Notes: generated by a model from the letters alone, not told the origin. 56,624 bases of DNA from Nocardiopsis sp. MG754419 (GCF_018207095.1 NZ_QOCZ01000059.1:1-56624); one strand, 5' to 3'; shown: positions 37,742 through 47,540, counted from the stretch's first letter. Translations and numbers: made by a program.

Positions 37742-38521
37742 ATGTCCAAGCGCCTGCCGCTCATCGCGGGCAACTGGAAGATGAACAACAACCACCTGGA
37801 GGCCATCGCTCTCGTCCAGAAGCTGGCCTTCGCCCTGAACGACAAGGACTACGACAAGGCCGAGGTCGTCGTCCTACCGCCGTTCACCGACCTGCGCAGC
37901 GTGCAGACGCTCGTGGACGGTGACCGGCTGAAGATCAAGTTCGGGGCCCAGGACATCTCCGCCCACGACAAGGGCGCCTACACCGGTGAGATCTCCGGTG
38001 CGATGCTCGCCAAGCTCGAATGCTCCTACGTCCTGGTGGGCCACTCCGAGCGCCGCGAGTACCACGCCGAGGACGACGTCCTGGTCAACGCCAAGATCAA
38101 GGCGGCCTACAAGAACGACATCGTTCCGCTCCTGTGCGTGGGCGAGGGTCTGGAGGTCCGTAAGGCGGGACGCCAGGTCGAGCACGTCCTGGCCCAGCTG
38201 GACGGCGCACTCAAGGACATCACCGCCGAGCAGGCCGAGCGCCTCGTCATCGCCTACGAGCCCGTGTGGGCCATCGGCACCGGCGAGGTCGCGACCCCCG
38301 AGGACGCGCAGGAGGTGTGCGCGGCCATCCGCGTGCGCCTGGCCGAGCTGTACTCGGCGGAGATCGCCGACGCGGTGCGCGTGCTCTACGGCGGCTCGGT
38401 CAAGGGCGACAACGCCCCCGGCATCATGGCCAAGGACGACGTCGACGGTGCCCTGGTCGGTGGCGCCTGCCTCAAGGCCGACGAGTTCGCCAAGGTGATC
38501 CGTTTCGATCAGAACGGCTGA
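37742..38521 (+). CDS. tpiA: triose-phosphate isomerase
   Basis: 259 aa from ATG 37742 ([17 protein letters not shown]) with AAGGAAG upstream. TIM barrel with the catalytic Lys of NWKMN, His of LVGHSERRE and Glu of [12 protein letters not shown]; phosphate-gripping [10 protein letters not shown] and [11 protein letters not shown]. Interconverts DHAP and glyceraldehyde-3-phosphate. Starts 54 bp after pgk. Confidence 0.97.
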   Translation: MSKRLPLIAGNWKMNNNHLEAIALVQKLAFALNDKDYDKAEVVVLPPFTDLRSVQTLVDGDRLKIKFGAQDISAHDKGAYTGEISGAMLAKLECSYVLVGHSERREYHAEDDVLVNAKIKAAYKNDIVPLLCVGEGLEVRKAGRQVEHVLAQLDGALKDITAEQAERLVIAYEPVWAIGTGEVATPEDAQEVCAAIRVRLAELYSAEIADAVRVLYGGSVKGDNAPGIMAKDDVDGALVGGACLKADEFAKVIRFDQNG

Positions 38522-38539
38522 CCCGACGTCGTGTTTCGT

Positions 38540-38579
38540 CCCGCCCGTCACGCTCCGATGTCCAAGCGTGACGGGCGGG
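38540..38579 (+). terminator. terminator of the glycolytic cluster
   Basis: CCCGCCCGTCACGCT and AGCGTGACGGGCGGG pair perfectly over 15 bases around a ten-base loop, 18 bp after the tpiA stop. No U-tract. Confidence 0.78.
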
Positions 38580-38810
38580 GTGCCCGACGGGTGCGCTGTT
38601 CGGGCTAGACTTCGCTGAGGGGTTCACCGTGCCTCGCGGTTTCCCCACCCGTGTCCGTAGGGCGCGGTAAAATCCGAAAACGTCCCCGGCTCTCCTCCTT
38701 CCACGGCTCGCCTCCGGACGACACCCTCGTGTCGTCGCAGGTCGCGGGTGGTGACCGAGAGGGTCGAGGTGTCCATCCCCCCGCTGCGGGGTCGAGCTAC
38801 GGGTGAGCGT

Positions 38811-39047
38811 GTGATCCTCGGTCTGTCCATCATCGTGATGCTTCTCAGCGTGCTGCTGATCCTCCTCGTGCTGATGCACAAGGGCAAGGGCGGCGGCCTG
38901 TCCGACATGTTCGGCGGCGGCGTCACGTCCTCGCTCGGCGGTTCGTCGGTGGTCGAGCGCAACCTCGACCGGATGACCGTCGGCTTCGGCATCGCGTGGA
39001 TCGTGACCATCGTCGTGCTCGGCCTGCTGATCAACCGGGGGATGTAG
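38811..39047 (+). CDS. secG: preprotein translocase subunit SecG
   Basis: 78 aa from GTG 38811, matching the length and start of other actinobacterial SecG. Two membrane helices (ILGLSIIVMLLSVLLILLVLM; FGIAWIVTIVVLGLLI) around the conserved loop HKGKGGGLSDMFGG, then GGSSVVERNLDRMT. It supports SecYE-SecA export. An in-frame GTG at 38748 would add 21 charged residues with no family counterpart. Confidence 0.9.
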   Translation: MILGLSIIVMLLSVLLILLVLMHKGKGGGLSDMFGGGVTSSLGGSSVVERNLDRMTVGFGIAWIVTIVVLGLLINRGM

Positions 39048-39127
39048 CGCCGCCCGGTCGCGGTCCCTCGTCCACAGTCAAGCTCGCCCGAATCAGCCGG
39101 TGAGCGAGTTCGCCGAAGGAGTTTTTC

Positions 39128-39499
39128 GTGGGTAGTGGCAGTGCCATCCGTGGCAGCCGAGTCGGAGCCGGCCCGATGGGCGAGGCGGAGCGGGGCGAGG
39201 CCGCACCGCGCGTCAGGGTTCCGTTCTACTGTGCGAACCTGCACGAGGTCATCCCCAGTTTCGCCAGCGAGGCCGCCGTGCCGGACGAGTGGGACTGCCC
39301 CCGATGCGGGTTCCCCTCGGGCAAGGACAAGGCCAACCCGCCGGCGCCACCGCGCACCGAGCCCTACAAGACGCACCTGGCGTACGTGAAGGAGCGCCGC
39401 AGCGAGGAGGAGGGCAAGCTCATCCTGGACGAGGCCCTCGCCAAGCTGCGCGCCGACCGCGCCGCCGTGGAGGCCCACATGAAGGCCGCCCAGAACTGA
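39128..39499 (+). CDS. rbpA: RNA polymerase-binding protein RbpA
   Basis: 123 aa, AAGGAG before GTG 39128. The N-terminal tail (AIRGSRVGAGP), the core with VPFYCANLHEVIPSFASEAAVPDEWDCPRCGFPSG (one Cys-His and a CPRC pair), the basic linker and the sigma-interacting helix (HLAYVKERRSEEEGKLILDEALAKL) are all typical. RbpA stabilises the open complex with the principal sigma factors in actinobacteria. Followed by a clear terminator. Confidence 0.95.
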   Translation: MGSGSAIRGSRVGAGPMGEAERGEAAPRVRVPFYCANLHEVIPSFASEAAVPDEWDCPRCGFPSGKDKANPPAPPRTEPYKTHLAYVKERRSEEEGKLILDEALAKLRADRAAVEAHMKAAQN

Positions 39500-39522
39500 T
39501 CCCCCGGATCCTCGTACTCACC

Positions 39523-39556
39523 GTCGGGGCCCGCCGCTCAACGCGCGGGCCCCGAC
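39523..39556 (+). terminator. rbpA terminator
   Basis: GTCGGGGCCCGC and GCGGGCCCCGAC pair perfectly over 12 bases around a ten-base loop, 24 bp after the rbpA stop. No U-tract. Confidence 0.75.
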
Positions 39557-39696
39557 GTGTTCTCGCGAAGCGCTCTCCAGCGCAAACGGGGACATGAGAG
39601 GGCCTGTTCTTTTCTCATTCTCGGGACTGATGTGGCTGGTGGGAAATACGATGGCCGACACACCCCCGAAGCCCCCTTCCTGAGGAGATGGTGTCG

Positions 39697-39798
39697 ATGT
39701 CCACGTGCCCCACCGGAGGAGACCACGACTGGATCCTCGGCGACGACCGCAAGTTCCAGTGCGCCAAGTGCGGGGCTCAGAGCGCCAGGCGGTTCTGA
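39697..39798 (+). CDS. 33-aa zinc-ribbon-like microprotein
   Basis: ORF of 33 residues, MSTCPTGGDHDWILGDDRK followed by FQCAKCGAQSARRF. Cys4, His10 and the CAKC pair form a plausible C-H-C-C zinc site; the last residues are basic. TGAGGAG (39681-39687) is nine bases before ATG 39697, good evidence for translation; ATG 39688 is in frame with a poor spacing. It stands alone, between the rbpA terminator and a convergent gene whose stop overlaps its last 22 bases. No known function. Confidence 0.72.
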   Translation: MSTCPTGGDHDWILGDDRKFQCAKCGAQSARRF

Positions 39799-40037
39799 GG
39801 AACCTCTCCCGGCTGGGCCGTTCCACTCTCCTCAGGTTCGTTCTTGGCACTGGCCCGCCACGTCACCGGCGTTCCCAGGCTCTCGGCGACACCCTTGGCC
39901 CACCGCTCCAGCGGGGCGAAGCGGTCCGGCCCCTCCTCGGGGAGCATCGTGCGTCCCCGGTAGACCACACCGTCCTGGACCAAGGGCTCCCCGTCCACTT
40001 CGAGTGCCGTCTCGTACTCACGTGTACCGCGTCTCAT
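39777..40037 (-). CDS. conserved hypothetical protein (86 aa)
   Basis: 86 aa, MRRGTREYETALEVDGEPLV at the N-terminus, then VYRGRTMLPEEGPDRFAPLERWAKGVAESLG. Short beta strands then an amphipathic helix; no membrane segment, signal or metal motif. Codon use is typical of the genome. It converges with, and overlaps by 22 bp, the microprotein gene. An operator-like palindrome lies in its upstream region at 40077. Function unknown. Confidence 0.7.
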   Translation of the reverse strand: MRRGTREYETALEVDGEPLVQDGVVYRGRTMLPEEGPDRFAPLERWAKGVAESLGTPVTWRASAKNEPEESGTAQPGEVPQNRLAL

Positions 40038-40076
40038 GGTCAGGACTGTAGCGCCCGACGGCCCTCGATATGTGGT

Positions 40077-40095
40077 GTTCGGTCATGACCGGAAC
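40077..40095. promoter_or_regulatory. operator-like palindrome in a divergent intergenic region
   Basis: GTTCGGTCATGACCGGAAC, with a perfect CGGTCATGACCG core, lies midway between the starts of the divergent genes at 40037 (minus) and 40174 (plus). Short symmetric sites here often bind a TetR- or MarR-type repressor; none is coded nearby. Confidence 0.4.
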
Positions 40096-40173
40096 TCTGA
40101 TGCGGACATAACGCCACAAAACCCCGTATGGCAGGGTGAGTCGCCGCACAGAGCACCCCCAGAACTTGAAAGA

Positions 40174-40866
40174 ATGGGGGGCATGGCTTCCCCCGAACCC
40201 GCGGACGTCTCCTCCGACGTCCGGGGCGTCCCCTCGGACCTGACCCGATCTCCGGCGAGCGTGTCCCACCTGCGCCGCTACGTCAGTCTGCGTGGTCCCA
40301 ACACCCGCATGTGGATGACCGCCGCGTACTTCTCCGGAGCGCTCACCCTCGGGTTCCTCGTCGTGGTCGGTTCGATGTTGTGGCACGTCGTCCGGGAGGA
40401 CAGCACGGTCGGTTCGGTGTCCCTGTGGGCCTTCGCGGGGCTCGTCATGTTCTTCATCGGCCCCGGGAGCAACGTGTTCCTGGTGCGCGGGCTGCCCCAG
40501 CGCATCACCCGCCAGGGCATCAGCGCCGACAGCGACGGCGTCATCGTCCTACAGGAACGCAAGTGGTGGTTCCCCGGGGAGGGGACCTTCATCGCCTGGG
40601 AGGAGATCCGGCGCATCCGCGAGGTGCACACGGGGGGCCGCAGGATCCTGTACTTCATCGAGTTCGCGTTGGACACCCACCGCACCGACACCGAACTGCC
40701 GGGGTGGGCCGAGAACGCCGAGAGCCTCGACCTGGAGGGCGACCCCGAAGCGGCCACGCAGTTCTACGTGCAGGTGCCCCAGGACCGCAAGGAGCACATC
40801 CTGCGCATGGTGGAGCGCACCGCCCCCCTGCCGTCCATCGTGGAGCGCAGCGCGCCGCTACGTTGA
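40174..40866 (+). CDS. membrane-anchored hypothetical protein
   Basis: About 230 aa. A disordered N-terminus of about 45 residues, two membrane helices (AAYFSGALTLGFLVVVGSML and LWAFAGLVMFFIGPGSNVFLV), then a cytoplasmic beta-rich domain like a bacterial PH-type fold (GVIVLQERKWWFPGEGTFIAWEEIRRIREV, RILYFIEFAL). Start is uncertain: ATG 40174 and ATG 40183 are both in frame and neither has a well-spaced Shine-Dalgarno. Overlaps the end of the convergent iclR gene by nine bases. Confidence 0.65.
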   Translation: MGGMASPEPADVSSDVRGVPSDLTRSPASVSHLRRYVSLRGPNTRMWMTAAYFSGALTLGFLVVVGSMLWHVVREDSTVGSVSLWAFAGLVMFFIGPGSNVFLVRGLPQRITRQGISADSDGVIVLQERKWWFPGEGTFIAWEEIRRIREVHTGGRRILYFIEFALDTHRTDTELPGWAENAESLDLEGDPEAATQFYVQVPQDRKEHILRMVERTAPLPSIVERSAPLR

Positions 40867-41616
40867 CCTGCCGCTCAGCCGTCGGGTGAGCTCGTCGGCG
40901 GCGTCGCGCACCCGGGCCGACAGCGCGCCCGGGGTCACCGGCCGGGCGCTGGGCACGGTGAGGCTGATCGCCGCGGCGGGCCGACCGTTGTGGTCGGTCG
41001 CGGCCGCCGCCACCGACACGAACCCCTCGGTCACCTGGCCGTTCTCCAGGGACCACCCCTGTCGCCCCTCCTCGGCCAGGAGTGAACGCAGCTCGCCCGG
41101 GGTGTGCGGTCCCCGCCCCGTACGGTCGGTGAAGGTCGCCGTGTTCGGGTACAGGGCACGGACCTGGGCACGCGGCAGTCGGGCCAGCATCGCCCGCCCC
41201 GACGCCGTCAGGTGCGCGGGCAGACGAACGCCCACCCCCGTGATCAACGTGGGCGCGTGCGGTGGCTGCTCCTTGAGCAGGTACAACGTGTCGGATCCGT
41301 GCAGGACGCCCAGGTGGGCGGTGGCCCCGGTGGATTCGGCCAGTTGGTGCAGGAGGGGCCGCGCCAGACGTTCGATGCCGTCATGGCGCAGGTACGCGGA
41401 GCCGATCTCGAACGCCGCCAGACCCAGCCCCCACCGGCGTTCCTCCGGCAGGTGGGTCACGAACCCCTCTTCGGCCATCGCCTCCAGGAGCTGGTAGACG
41501 CTCGACCGGGGCAGGCCCAGGCCCGAGGCGATCGTCGACGCCGACATGGGGCCCGGACGCGTCGCCAGGAAGCGCAGCAACCGCAACGCCCGTGTGGCCG
41601 CCGGAACATGACTCAT
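40858..41616 (-). CDS. IclR-family transcriptional regulator of the hut operon
   Basis: 252 aa from ATG 41616. N-terminal winged helix (ALRLLRFLATRPGPMSASTIASGLGLPRSSVYQLLEAMAEEGF) and a C-terminal effector-binding GAF-like domain (GATAHLGVLHGSDTLYLL; LTASGRAMLARL; AAAISLTVPSA). It is divergent from hutH with a 104-bp shared control region. In Corynebacterium glutamicum the hut genes are controlled by an IclR-type protein, HutR, so this is the likely counterpart sensing histidine or urocanate. AGGAC directly precedes the start. Confidence 0.85.
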   Translation of the reverse strand: MSHVPAATRALRLLRFLATRPGPMSASTIASGLGLPRSSVYQLLEAMAEEGFVTHLPEERRWGLGLAAFEIGSAYLRHDGIERLARPLLHQLAESTGATAHLGVLHGSDTLYLLKEQPPHAPTLITGVGVRLPAHLTASGRAMLARLPRAQVRALYPNTATFTDRTGRGPHTPGELRSLLAEEGRQGWSLENGQVTEGFVSVAAAATDHNGRPAAAISLTVPSARPVTPGALSARVRDAADELTRRLSGRST

Positions 41617-41654
41617 GTCCTGATGGTGCCACACGGCCCGTCTCCTCGGCGTCT

Positions 41655-41675
41655 GGGATTTCGGACGGAACTCCC
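41655..41675. promoter_or_regulatory. imperfect palindrome, candidate IclR operator
   Basis: The 21-bp sequence starting GGGATTTCGGACGGAACTCC follows the pattern GGGA-N-TTC-N-G-N-C-N-GAA-N-TCCC, symmetric at 16 of 21 positions. It lies midway between the divergent iclR and hutH starts, where an autoregulating IclR protein should bind. Confidence 0.5.
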
Positions 41676-41720
41676 GTGTCAGCACTTCCGGCGGGGATGC
41701 GCGCGGGGTCGAATGGGGGC

Positions 41721-43268
41721 ATGTCCACTGCAGTTGCTTCCGTAGCCGTCGGCGGTGCACCGCTCACCCCGGCCCAGGTCCTGGCCGTCGCCCGCGACCG
41801 TGCCCGCGTCACCATCGGCGAGGAGACCCGTAAGGCCGTCCGGCGGGGCCGCGAACGGGTCGAGTCCCTGGCCGCCGGAGAGATCCCCTCCTACGGGGTC
41901 AGTACCGGGTTCGGTGCTCTGGCCACCCGGCACATCGCCCCCGAACTGCGCGCCCGCCTGCAGCGCTCCCTCATCCGCTCCCACGCGGCCGGCGCCGGCC
42001 CCGAGGTGGAGGCGGAGGTGGTGCGCGCCCTCATGCTGCTGCGCCTGCGCACCCTGGCCACGGGAAACACCGGGGTGCGGTCCGCCACGGTGGAGACCCT
42101 CGCGGCCCTGCTCAACGCCGGGATCACCCCGGTGGTGCACGAGTACGGCAGTCTGGGCTGTTCCGGCGACCTGGCCCCGCTGTCCCACGTGGCGCTCGCG
42201 CTGATGGGGGAGGGCACGGTCCGCGACGCCACCGGCGAGCTCAAGGACGCCGAACGGGCGCTCGACGAGGCCGGGATCGCCCCCGTGGAACTCGGCGCCA
42301 AGGAGGGCCTGGCGCTGATCAACGGGACCGACGGCATGCTCGGCATGCTCGTCATGGCCTGCATGGACCTCGAACGGCTGCTCAAGGTCGCCGACGTCAC
42401 CGCCGCCATGAGCGTCGAGGCCCTACTGGGCACCGACCGGGTCTTCGCCGCCGAACTCCAGGCGTTGCGCCCCCACCCCGGGCAGGCCGCCTCCGCAGCC
42501 AACCTCCGTGCCCTGCTCGCCGACTCCCCGGTCGTGGCGTCCCACCGGGGCCCCGACTGCAACCGGGTCCAGGACGCCTACTCGCTGCGCTGCGCCCCCC
42601 AGGTGGCCGGTGCCGCCCGCGACACCCTCGCCCACGCCCTCACCGTGGCCGGGCGCGAACTCGACAGCGTCATCGACAACCCCGTCGTGCTCGACGACGG
42701 TCGGGTGGAGTCCAACGGCAACTTCCACGGCGCCCCCGTCGCCTACGTGCTGGACTTCCTGGCGGTGGCCGTGGCCGACGTGGCCTCGATCGCCGAACGT
42801 CGCACCGACCGGATGCTCGACGTGGCGCGCTCGCACGGGCTGCCCGCGTTCCTGGCGGACGACCCCGGCGTGGACTCGGGCCACATGATCGCGCAGTACA
42901 CCCAGGCCGCCATCGTCTCCGAACTCAAGCGTCTGGCGGTGCCCGCCAGCGTCGACTCCATCCCCAGCTCGGCCATGCAGGAGGACCACGTGTCCATGGG
43001 GTGGTCCGCCGCCCGCAAACTGCGCCGCGCGGTGGACGGACTCACCCACGTCCTCGCGGTGGAACTCCTGACCGCGGCCCGCGCCCTGGACCTGCGCTCA
43101 CCCCTGGAACCCGGACCGGCCACCGGTGCGGTGCTGCGCCTGGTGCGCGCGAGGGTCCCCGGCCCCGGCCCCGACCGCTACCTCGCACCGGAGATCGCCG
43201 CCGTGGCGGCCCTGGTCGACGACGGATCCGTCGTCGAGGCCGCCGAGTCCGTCACCCCGCTCGCCTGA
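41721..43268 (+). CDS. hutH: histidine ammonia-lyase
   Basis: 515 aa. Converts L-histidine to urocanate and ammonia. The MIO cofactor tripeptide is Cys147-Ser-Gly within [14 protein letters not shown]; most HALs have Ala-Ser-Gly but the Cys form is found in Streptomyces. Other family segments: [11 protein letters not shown] (catalytic Tyr), the Gln/Asp region [12 protein letters not shown], and the loop [16 protein letters not shown]. Tetrameric cytosolic enzyme. First gene of the hut operon; hutU starts 20 bp downstream. Confidence 0.96.
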   Translation: MSTAVASVAVGGAPLTPAQVLAVARDRARVTIGEETRKAVRRGRERVESLAAGEIPSYGVSTGFGALATRHIAPELRARLQRSLIRSHAAGAGPEVEAEVVRALMLLRLRTLATGNTGVRSATVETLAALLNAGITPVVHEYGSLGCSGDLAPLSHVALALMGEGTVRDATGELKDAERALDEAGIAPVELGAKEGLALINGTDGMLGMLVMACMDLERLLKVADVTAAMSVEALLGTDRVFAAELQALRPHPGQAASAANLRALLADSPVVASHRGPDCNRVQDAYSLRCAPQVAGAARDTLAHALTVAGRELDSVIDNPVVLDDGRVESNGNFHGAPVAYVLDFLAVAVADVASIAERRTDRMLDVARSHGLPAFLADDPGVDSGHMIAQYTQAAIVSELKRLAVPASVDSIPSSAMQEDHVSMGWSAARKLRRAVDGLTHVLAVELLTAARALDLRSPLEPGPATGAVLRLVRARVPGPGPDRYLAPEIAAVAALVDDGSVVEAAESVTPLA

Positions 43269-43288
43269 CACCCCGCAAGGAGACCGAC

Positions 43289-44947
43289 ATGAGCCTGCCA
43301 CGCACCGTCCGCGCCGCCCGCGGCACCACCCTGTCCGCCAAGGGCTGGCAGCAGGAGGCGGCCCTGCGCATGTTCCACAACAACCTCGACCCGGAGGTCG
43401 CCGAACACCCCGAGGACCTCGTGGTCTACGGCGGAACCGGCCGGGCCGCCCGTGACTGGCGCAGCTTCGACCGCATCACCGCCTCCCTGCGCGACCTGGA
43501 GGGCGACGAGACCCTGCTCGTGCAGTCCGGCCGGCCGGTCGGCATCATGCGCACCCACGAGTGGGCGCCGCGCGTGCTCCTGGCCAACAGCAACCTCGTG
43601 GGCGACTGGGCGAACTGGCCCGAGTTCCGTCGGCTGGAGGCCGAGGGTCTGACCATGTACGGGCAGATGACCGCCGGTTCGTGGATCTACATCGGGACCC
43701 AGGGCATCCTCCAGGGCACCTACGAGACCTTCGCCGCGGTGGCCGCCAAGCGGTTCTCCGGCACGCTGGCCGGCACCATCACCCTCACCGCCGGTCTCGG
43801 CGGCATGGGCGGCGCGCAGCCGCTGGCCGTCACCATGAACGACGGCGTGGCGATCGTGGTGGAGTGCGACGGCAGCCGCATCGACCGTCGGATCGAACAC
43901 CGCTACCTGGACGTGCGCGCCGACAGCCTCGACGAGGCCCTCGACCTCGCCGTGCGCGCCCGCGACGAGCGCCGCCCCCTGTCGATCGGGGTCCTGGGCA
44001 ACGCCGCCGAGGTCTTCCCCGCGCTGCTCTCCCGGGGCGCTCCCATCGACATCGTCACCGACCAGACCTCGGCCCACGACCCGCTGGCCTACCTGCCGGT
44101 GGGCGTGTCCTTCGGAGACTGGAAGGAGTTGGCCGCGGCCAAGCCCGAGGAGTTCACCACCCGCGCCCGCGCCTCCATGGCCGCGCACGTGGAGGCGATG
44201 GTGGGCTTCATGGACGCCGGATCCGAGGTGTTCGACTACGGGAACTCGATCCGGGACGAGGCCCGCAGCGGCGGCTTCACCCGCGCCTTCGACTTCCCCG
44301 GCTTCGTGCCCGCCTACATTCGGCCCCTGTTCTGTGAGGGCAAGGGCCCGTTCCGCTGGGCCGCGCTGTCCGGCGACCCCGCCGACATCGCCCGCACCGA
44401 CCGGGCCGTCCTGGACCTGTTCCCGGACAACGAGCACCTCGCCCGGTGGATCCGCATGGCCGGCGAGAGGGTCGCCTTCCAGGGGCTGCCGGCCCGCATC
44501 TGCTGGCTCGGGCAGGGCGAGCGCGCCGCGGCGGGGCAGCGCTTCAACGAACTCGTCGCCTCCGGTGAGATCTCCGCGCCCCTGGCCATCGGCCGCGACC
44601 ACCTCGACACCGGGTCGGTCGCCTCGCCGTACCGCGAGACCGAGGGCATGAAGGACGGCTCCGACGCCATCGCCGACTGGCCCCTGCTCAACGCCCTGGT
44701 CAACACCGCCTCCGGAGCCTCCTGGGTGTCCATCCACCACGGTGGCGGCGTGGGCATGGGCCGTTCCCTGCACGCCGGGCAGGTCAGCGTCGCCGACGGC
44801 ACCGACCTGGCCGCGGCCAAGCTCCAGCGGGTGCTCACCAACGACCCCGCCATGGGGGTCGTGCGTCACGTGGACGCCGGGTACGAGGACGCCGAGCGCG
44901 TCGCCGAGACCCACGGCATCCGGGTGCCCATGAAGGAGGGCGCGTGA
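43289..44947 (+). CDS. hutU: urocanate hydratase
   Basis: 552 aa, AAGGAG seven bases before ATG. Hydrates urocanate to 4-imidazolone-5-propanoate using tightly bound NAD+. Conserved segments: [71 protein letters not shown], the NAD site [26 protein letters not shown] and the Gly-rich [17 protein letters not shown]. The stop overlaps the next GTG (GTGA). Confidence 0.97.
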   Translation: MSLPRTVRAARGTTLSAKGWQQEAALRMFHNNLDPEVAEHPEDLVVYGGTGRAARDWRSFDRITASLRDLEGDETLLVQSGRPVGIMRTHEWAPRVLLANSNLVGDWANWPEFRRLEAEGLTMYGQMTAGSWIYIGTQGILQGTYETFAAVAAKRFSGTLAGTITLTAGLGGMGGAQPLAVTMNDGVAIVVECDGSRIDRRIEHRYLDVRADSLDEALDLAVRARDERRPLSIGVLGNAAEVFPALLSRGAPIDIVTDQTSAHDPLAYLPVGVSFGDWKELAAAKPEEFTTRARASMAAHVEAMVGFMDAGSEVFDYGNSIRDEARSGGFTRAFDFPGFVPAYIRPLFCEGKGPFRWAALSGDPADIARTDRAVLDLFPDNEHLARWIRMAGERVAFQGLPARICWLGQGERAAAGQRFNELVASGEISAPLAIGRDHLDTGSVASPYRETEGMKDGSDAIADWPLLNALVNTASGASWVSIHHGGGVGMGRSLHAGQVSVADGTDLAAAKLQRVLTNDPAMGVVRHVDAGYEDAERVAETHGIRVPMKEGA

Positions 44948-46182
44948 GCTTCGACCGGCTCTGGGCCGACCTGCTGCCCGTCGGACGCTCCGCCGACGAC
45001 GGCGGCTACCACCGGTACACCTGGGCGGGCGCCGACACCGACGCCCGCGCCTGGTTCACCGAGGCGGCCACCACCCGTGGCCTGGACGTGCGCACCGACC
45101 GCAACGGCAACCTGTGGGCCTGGTGGGGCGCCCCCGGTCCGGGTGCGGTCGCCACCGGCTCCCACCTGGACTCGGTCCCGAACGGCGGGGCCTTCGACGG
45201 TCCGCTCGGTGTCGTCGGCGCTCTGGCCGCCGTCGACGAGCTGCGCTCCCGCGGGTTCACCCCGGACCGATCCCTCGCGGTCGGCGTGTTCGTCGAGGAG
45301 GAGGGCGGCCGGTTCGGGGTGCCCTGCCTCGGCAGCCGCCTGGCGACCGGGGGGATCGATCCGGCCCGCGCTCGTGGCCTGACCGACGCCGCGGGCACGA
45401 CCTGGGCCGAGGCGATGGCCGCCGCCGGCCTCGACCCGGACGGGATCGGCGCCGACCCCGACCTCATCGGGATGTTCGACGTCTTCGTCGAACTCCACGT
45501 GGAGCAGGGGCGCGCCCTGGCCGACACCGCCCACCCGGTGGGGGTGGCGAGCTCGATCTGGCCGCACGGGCGCTGGCGTATGGACTTCACCGGCCGCGCC
45601 GACCACGCGGGCACCACCCGCCTGCTCGACCGGGCCGACCCCATGCTCCCCCTGGCCCACACCATCCTGGCGGCCCGAGCCCTCGCCGAGGAGCACGAGG
45701 CACGGGCCACCGTCGCCAAGGCGCACATCACCCCCAACGGGACCAACGCCATTCCGTCCCTGGTCAGCGCCTGGCTCGACGCCCGTGCCGCCGACCAGGA
45801 CGCTCTGGCCGCGGTGGTCGACGGCGTACGCGAGGCCGCCGACAGAGCGGCCCGTGACCACGGGGTCGCCCTGGCCGTGGCGGCCGAGTCCACCACACCC
45901 CTGGTGGAGTTCTCCCACGACCTGCGCGATCGTCTCGCCGGGATCGTGGCCGACCGGGTGCCGGAGTCGGCCGGTCCGGTGCCGATCCTGCCCACCGGCG
46001 CGGGACACGACGCCGGGGTCCTGTCCGCCCACGTGCCCACCGCGATGCTGTACGTGCGCAACCCCACCGGGGTGTCCCACTCCCCACGGGAGTGGGCCGA
46101 CCCGGAGGACGGCCGCGCCGGGGTCGTCGCCCTGGCCGACGTCCTCTCCGACCTGCTCTCCGCCCCGGGAAGGACCACATGA
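44944..46182 (+). CDS. M20-family amidohydrolase (allantoate amidohydrolase/N-carbamoylase type) in the hut operon
   Basis: 412 aa. Binuclear-metal motifs: [25 protein letters not shown] (His, Asp), [10 protein letters not shown] (Glu pair), ELHVEQG (His), the substrate/dimer region [10 protein letters not shown] and a C-terminal GVSHSP (His). Databases call such proteins allantoate amidohydrolase or N-carbamoyl-L-amino-acid hydrolase. Here it lies between hutU and hutF with four-base overlaps at both ends, and no hutG is present, so it is a good candidate for cleaving N-formyl-L-glutamate, the product of HutF (inference). Confidence 0.88.
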   Translation: MSFDRLWADLLPVGRSADDGGYHRYTWAGADTDARAWFTEAATTRGLDVRTDRNGNLWAWWGAPGPGAVATGSHLDSVPNGGAFDGPLGVVGALAAVDELRSRGFTPDRSLAVGVFVEEEGGRFGVPCLGSRLATGGIDPARARGLTDAAGTTWAEAMAAAGLDPDGIGADPDLIGMFDVFVELHVEQGRALADTAHPVGVASSIWPHGRWRMDFTGRADHAGTTRLLDRADPMLPLAHTILAARALAEEHEARATVAKAHITPNGTNAIPSLVSAWLDARAADQDALAAVVDGVREAADRAARDHGVALAVAAESTTPLVEFSHDLRDRLAGIVADRVPESAGPVPILPTGAGHDAGVLSAHVPTAMLYVRNPTGVSHSPREWADPEDGRAGVVALADVLSDLLSAPGRTT

Positions 46183-47540
46183 ACCGACCACGACGCCTCT
46201 GGTGCGAGCTGGCGTGGACGGGCGGCGCCGCCCCCGAACCGGGCGTCCTCCTGACCGTCGACGCCGGCCGGTTCACCTCGGTGCGCTCCGGCACCGCACG
46301 CCCCGACGACGCCGAACACCTGAGCGGGCTCACCCTGCCCGGACTCGCCAACGCCCACTCGCACGCCTTCCACCGGGCCCTGCGCGGTCGCACGCACGCC
46401 GACGGTGGCTCCTTCTGGACCTGGCGCGAGGTGATGTACCGGGCCTCCGAGGGTCTCGACCCCGACTCCTACCACCGGCTCGCCAGGGCCGTCTTCGCCG
46501 AGATGGCCCTGTCCGGGGTCGTGTCCGTGGGCGAGTTCCACTACCTGCACCACGCTTCGGGCGGTCGCCGCTACGACGACCCCAACGCCATGGGGCACGC
46601 CCTGGTCGCCGCCGCCGCCGACGCCGGTGTCCGCATCACCCTGCTGGACGTGTGCTACCTGGCCGGGGGCCTGGGCGAGGACGGACGCCACCTGCCGTTG
46701 TCCGGACCCCAACTGAGGTTCGGCGACGGTGACGTCCATGCCTGGGGCGAACGCGTGGCCGACCTGCACATCGAGGCCGACCACGCCCGGGTCGGCGTGG
46801 CCGCCCACTCGGTGCGCGCCGTACCTGTGTCGGACCTGCCCGAGGTGGCCCGCTTCGCCGCGGGCGGGGACCTGCCCCTGCACGTCCACGTGTCCGAACA
46901 GCCGGCGGAGAACGCCGCCTGCCGGGCCGCTCACGGACGCACCCCCACACGGGTGTTGGCCGACGCCGGGGCGCTCACCGAACGCACCACCCTGGTGCAC
47001 GCCACCCACCTGACCGACGACGACGTCGCCACCGTCCGCGCGCACGGTTCGGCGGTGTGCCTGTGCCCGACCACCGAACGCGATCTCGCCGACGGACTGC
47101 CGCGCACCGGCGACCTGGTCGCCGCCCCCGGGGCGGTCCCCCTGAGCCTGGGCAGCGACCAGCACGCCCACCTCGACCTGTTCGAGGAGGCGCGCGCTGT
47201 GGAGTCGCACGAGCGCCTGCGCACGCACCGCAGGGGCACCCTGGACTCCCGGGCGCTTCTGCGCGCCGCCACCCTTCACGGCCACACCGGTCTGGGCTGG
47301 GAGGACGCCGGCGCTCTCGTGCCCGGCACTCGCGCGGACCTGGTCAACGTCCCGCTCGACAGCGTGCGCCTGGCCGGGCCGGACCCCGCCCGGGCGACCG
47401 ACGCCGTGGTCTTCGCCGCCACCGCGACCGACGTCCGCCACGTGTTGGTGGACGGCGCCTGGACCGTGCGCGACGGCGTCCACACCCGCCTGCCCGACAC
47501 CGCCCGTGAACTCGACTCCGTGATCAAGGAGCTTCTGTGA
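46179..47540 (+). CDS. hutF: formimidoylglutamate deiminase
   Basis: 453 aa, amidohydrolase superfamily. The first metal motif is [16 protein letters not shown] (H-x-H-x2-F-H-R, diagnostic for HutF), followed by [20 protein letters not shown], the His of [15 protein letters not shown] and the late Asp in [16 protein letters not shown]. It turns N-formimidoyl-L-glutamate into N-formyl-L-glutamate and ammonia, so this organism uses the deiminase branch rather than HutG-type formiminoglutamase. ATG overlaps the M20 stop and its stop overlaps hutI. Confidence 0.94.
   Translation: MNRPRRLWCELAWTGGAAPEPGVLLTVDAGRFTSVRSGTARPDDAEHLSGLTLPGLANAHSHAFHRALRGRTHADGGSFWTWREVMYRASEGLDPDSYHRLARAVFAEMALSGVVSVGEFHYLHHASGGRRYDDPNAMGHALVAAAADAGVRITLLDVCYLAGGLGEDGRHLPLSGPQLRFGDGDVHAWGERVADLHIEADHARVGVAAHSVRAVPVSDLPEVARFAAGGDLPLHVHVSEQPAENAACRAAHGRTPTRVLADAGALTERTTLVHATHLTDDDVATVRAHGSAVCLCPTTERDLADGLPRTGDLVAAPGAVPLSLGSDQHAHLDLFEEARAVESHERLRTHRRGTLDSRALLRAATLHGHTGLGWEDAGALVPGTRADLVNVPLDSVRLAGPDPARATDAVVFAATATDVRHVLVDGAWTVRDGVHTRLPDTARELDSVIKELL

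Noticed and set aside
44944-46182. allantoin/purine degradation locus suggested by the M20 'allantoate amidohydrolase' resemblance
   Set aside because: No other purine-catabolic genes are present and the gene is overlap-coupled within the hut operon.
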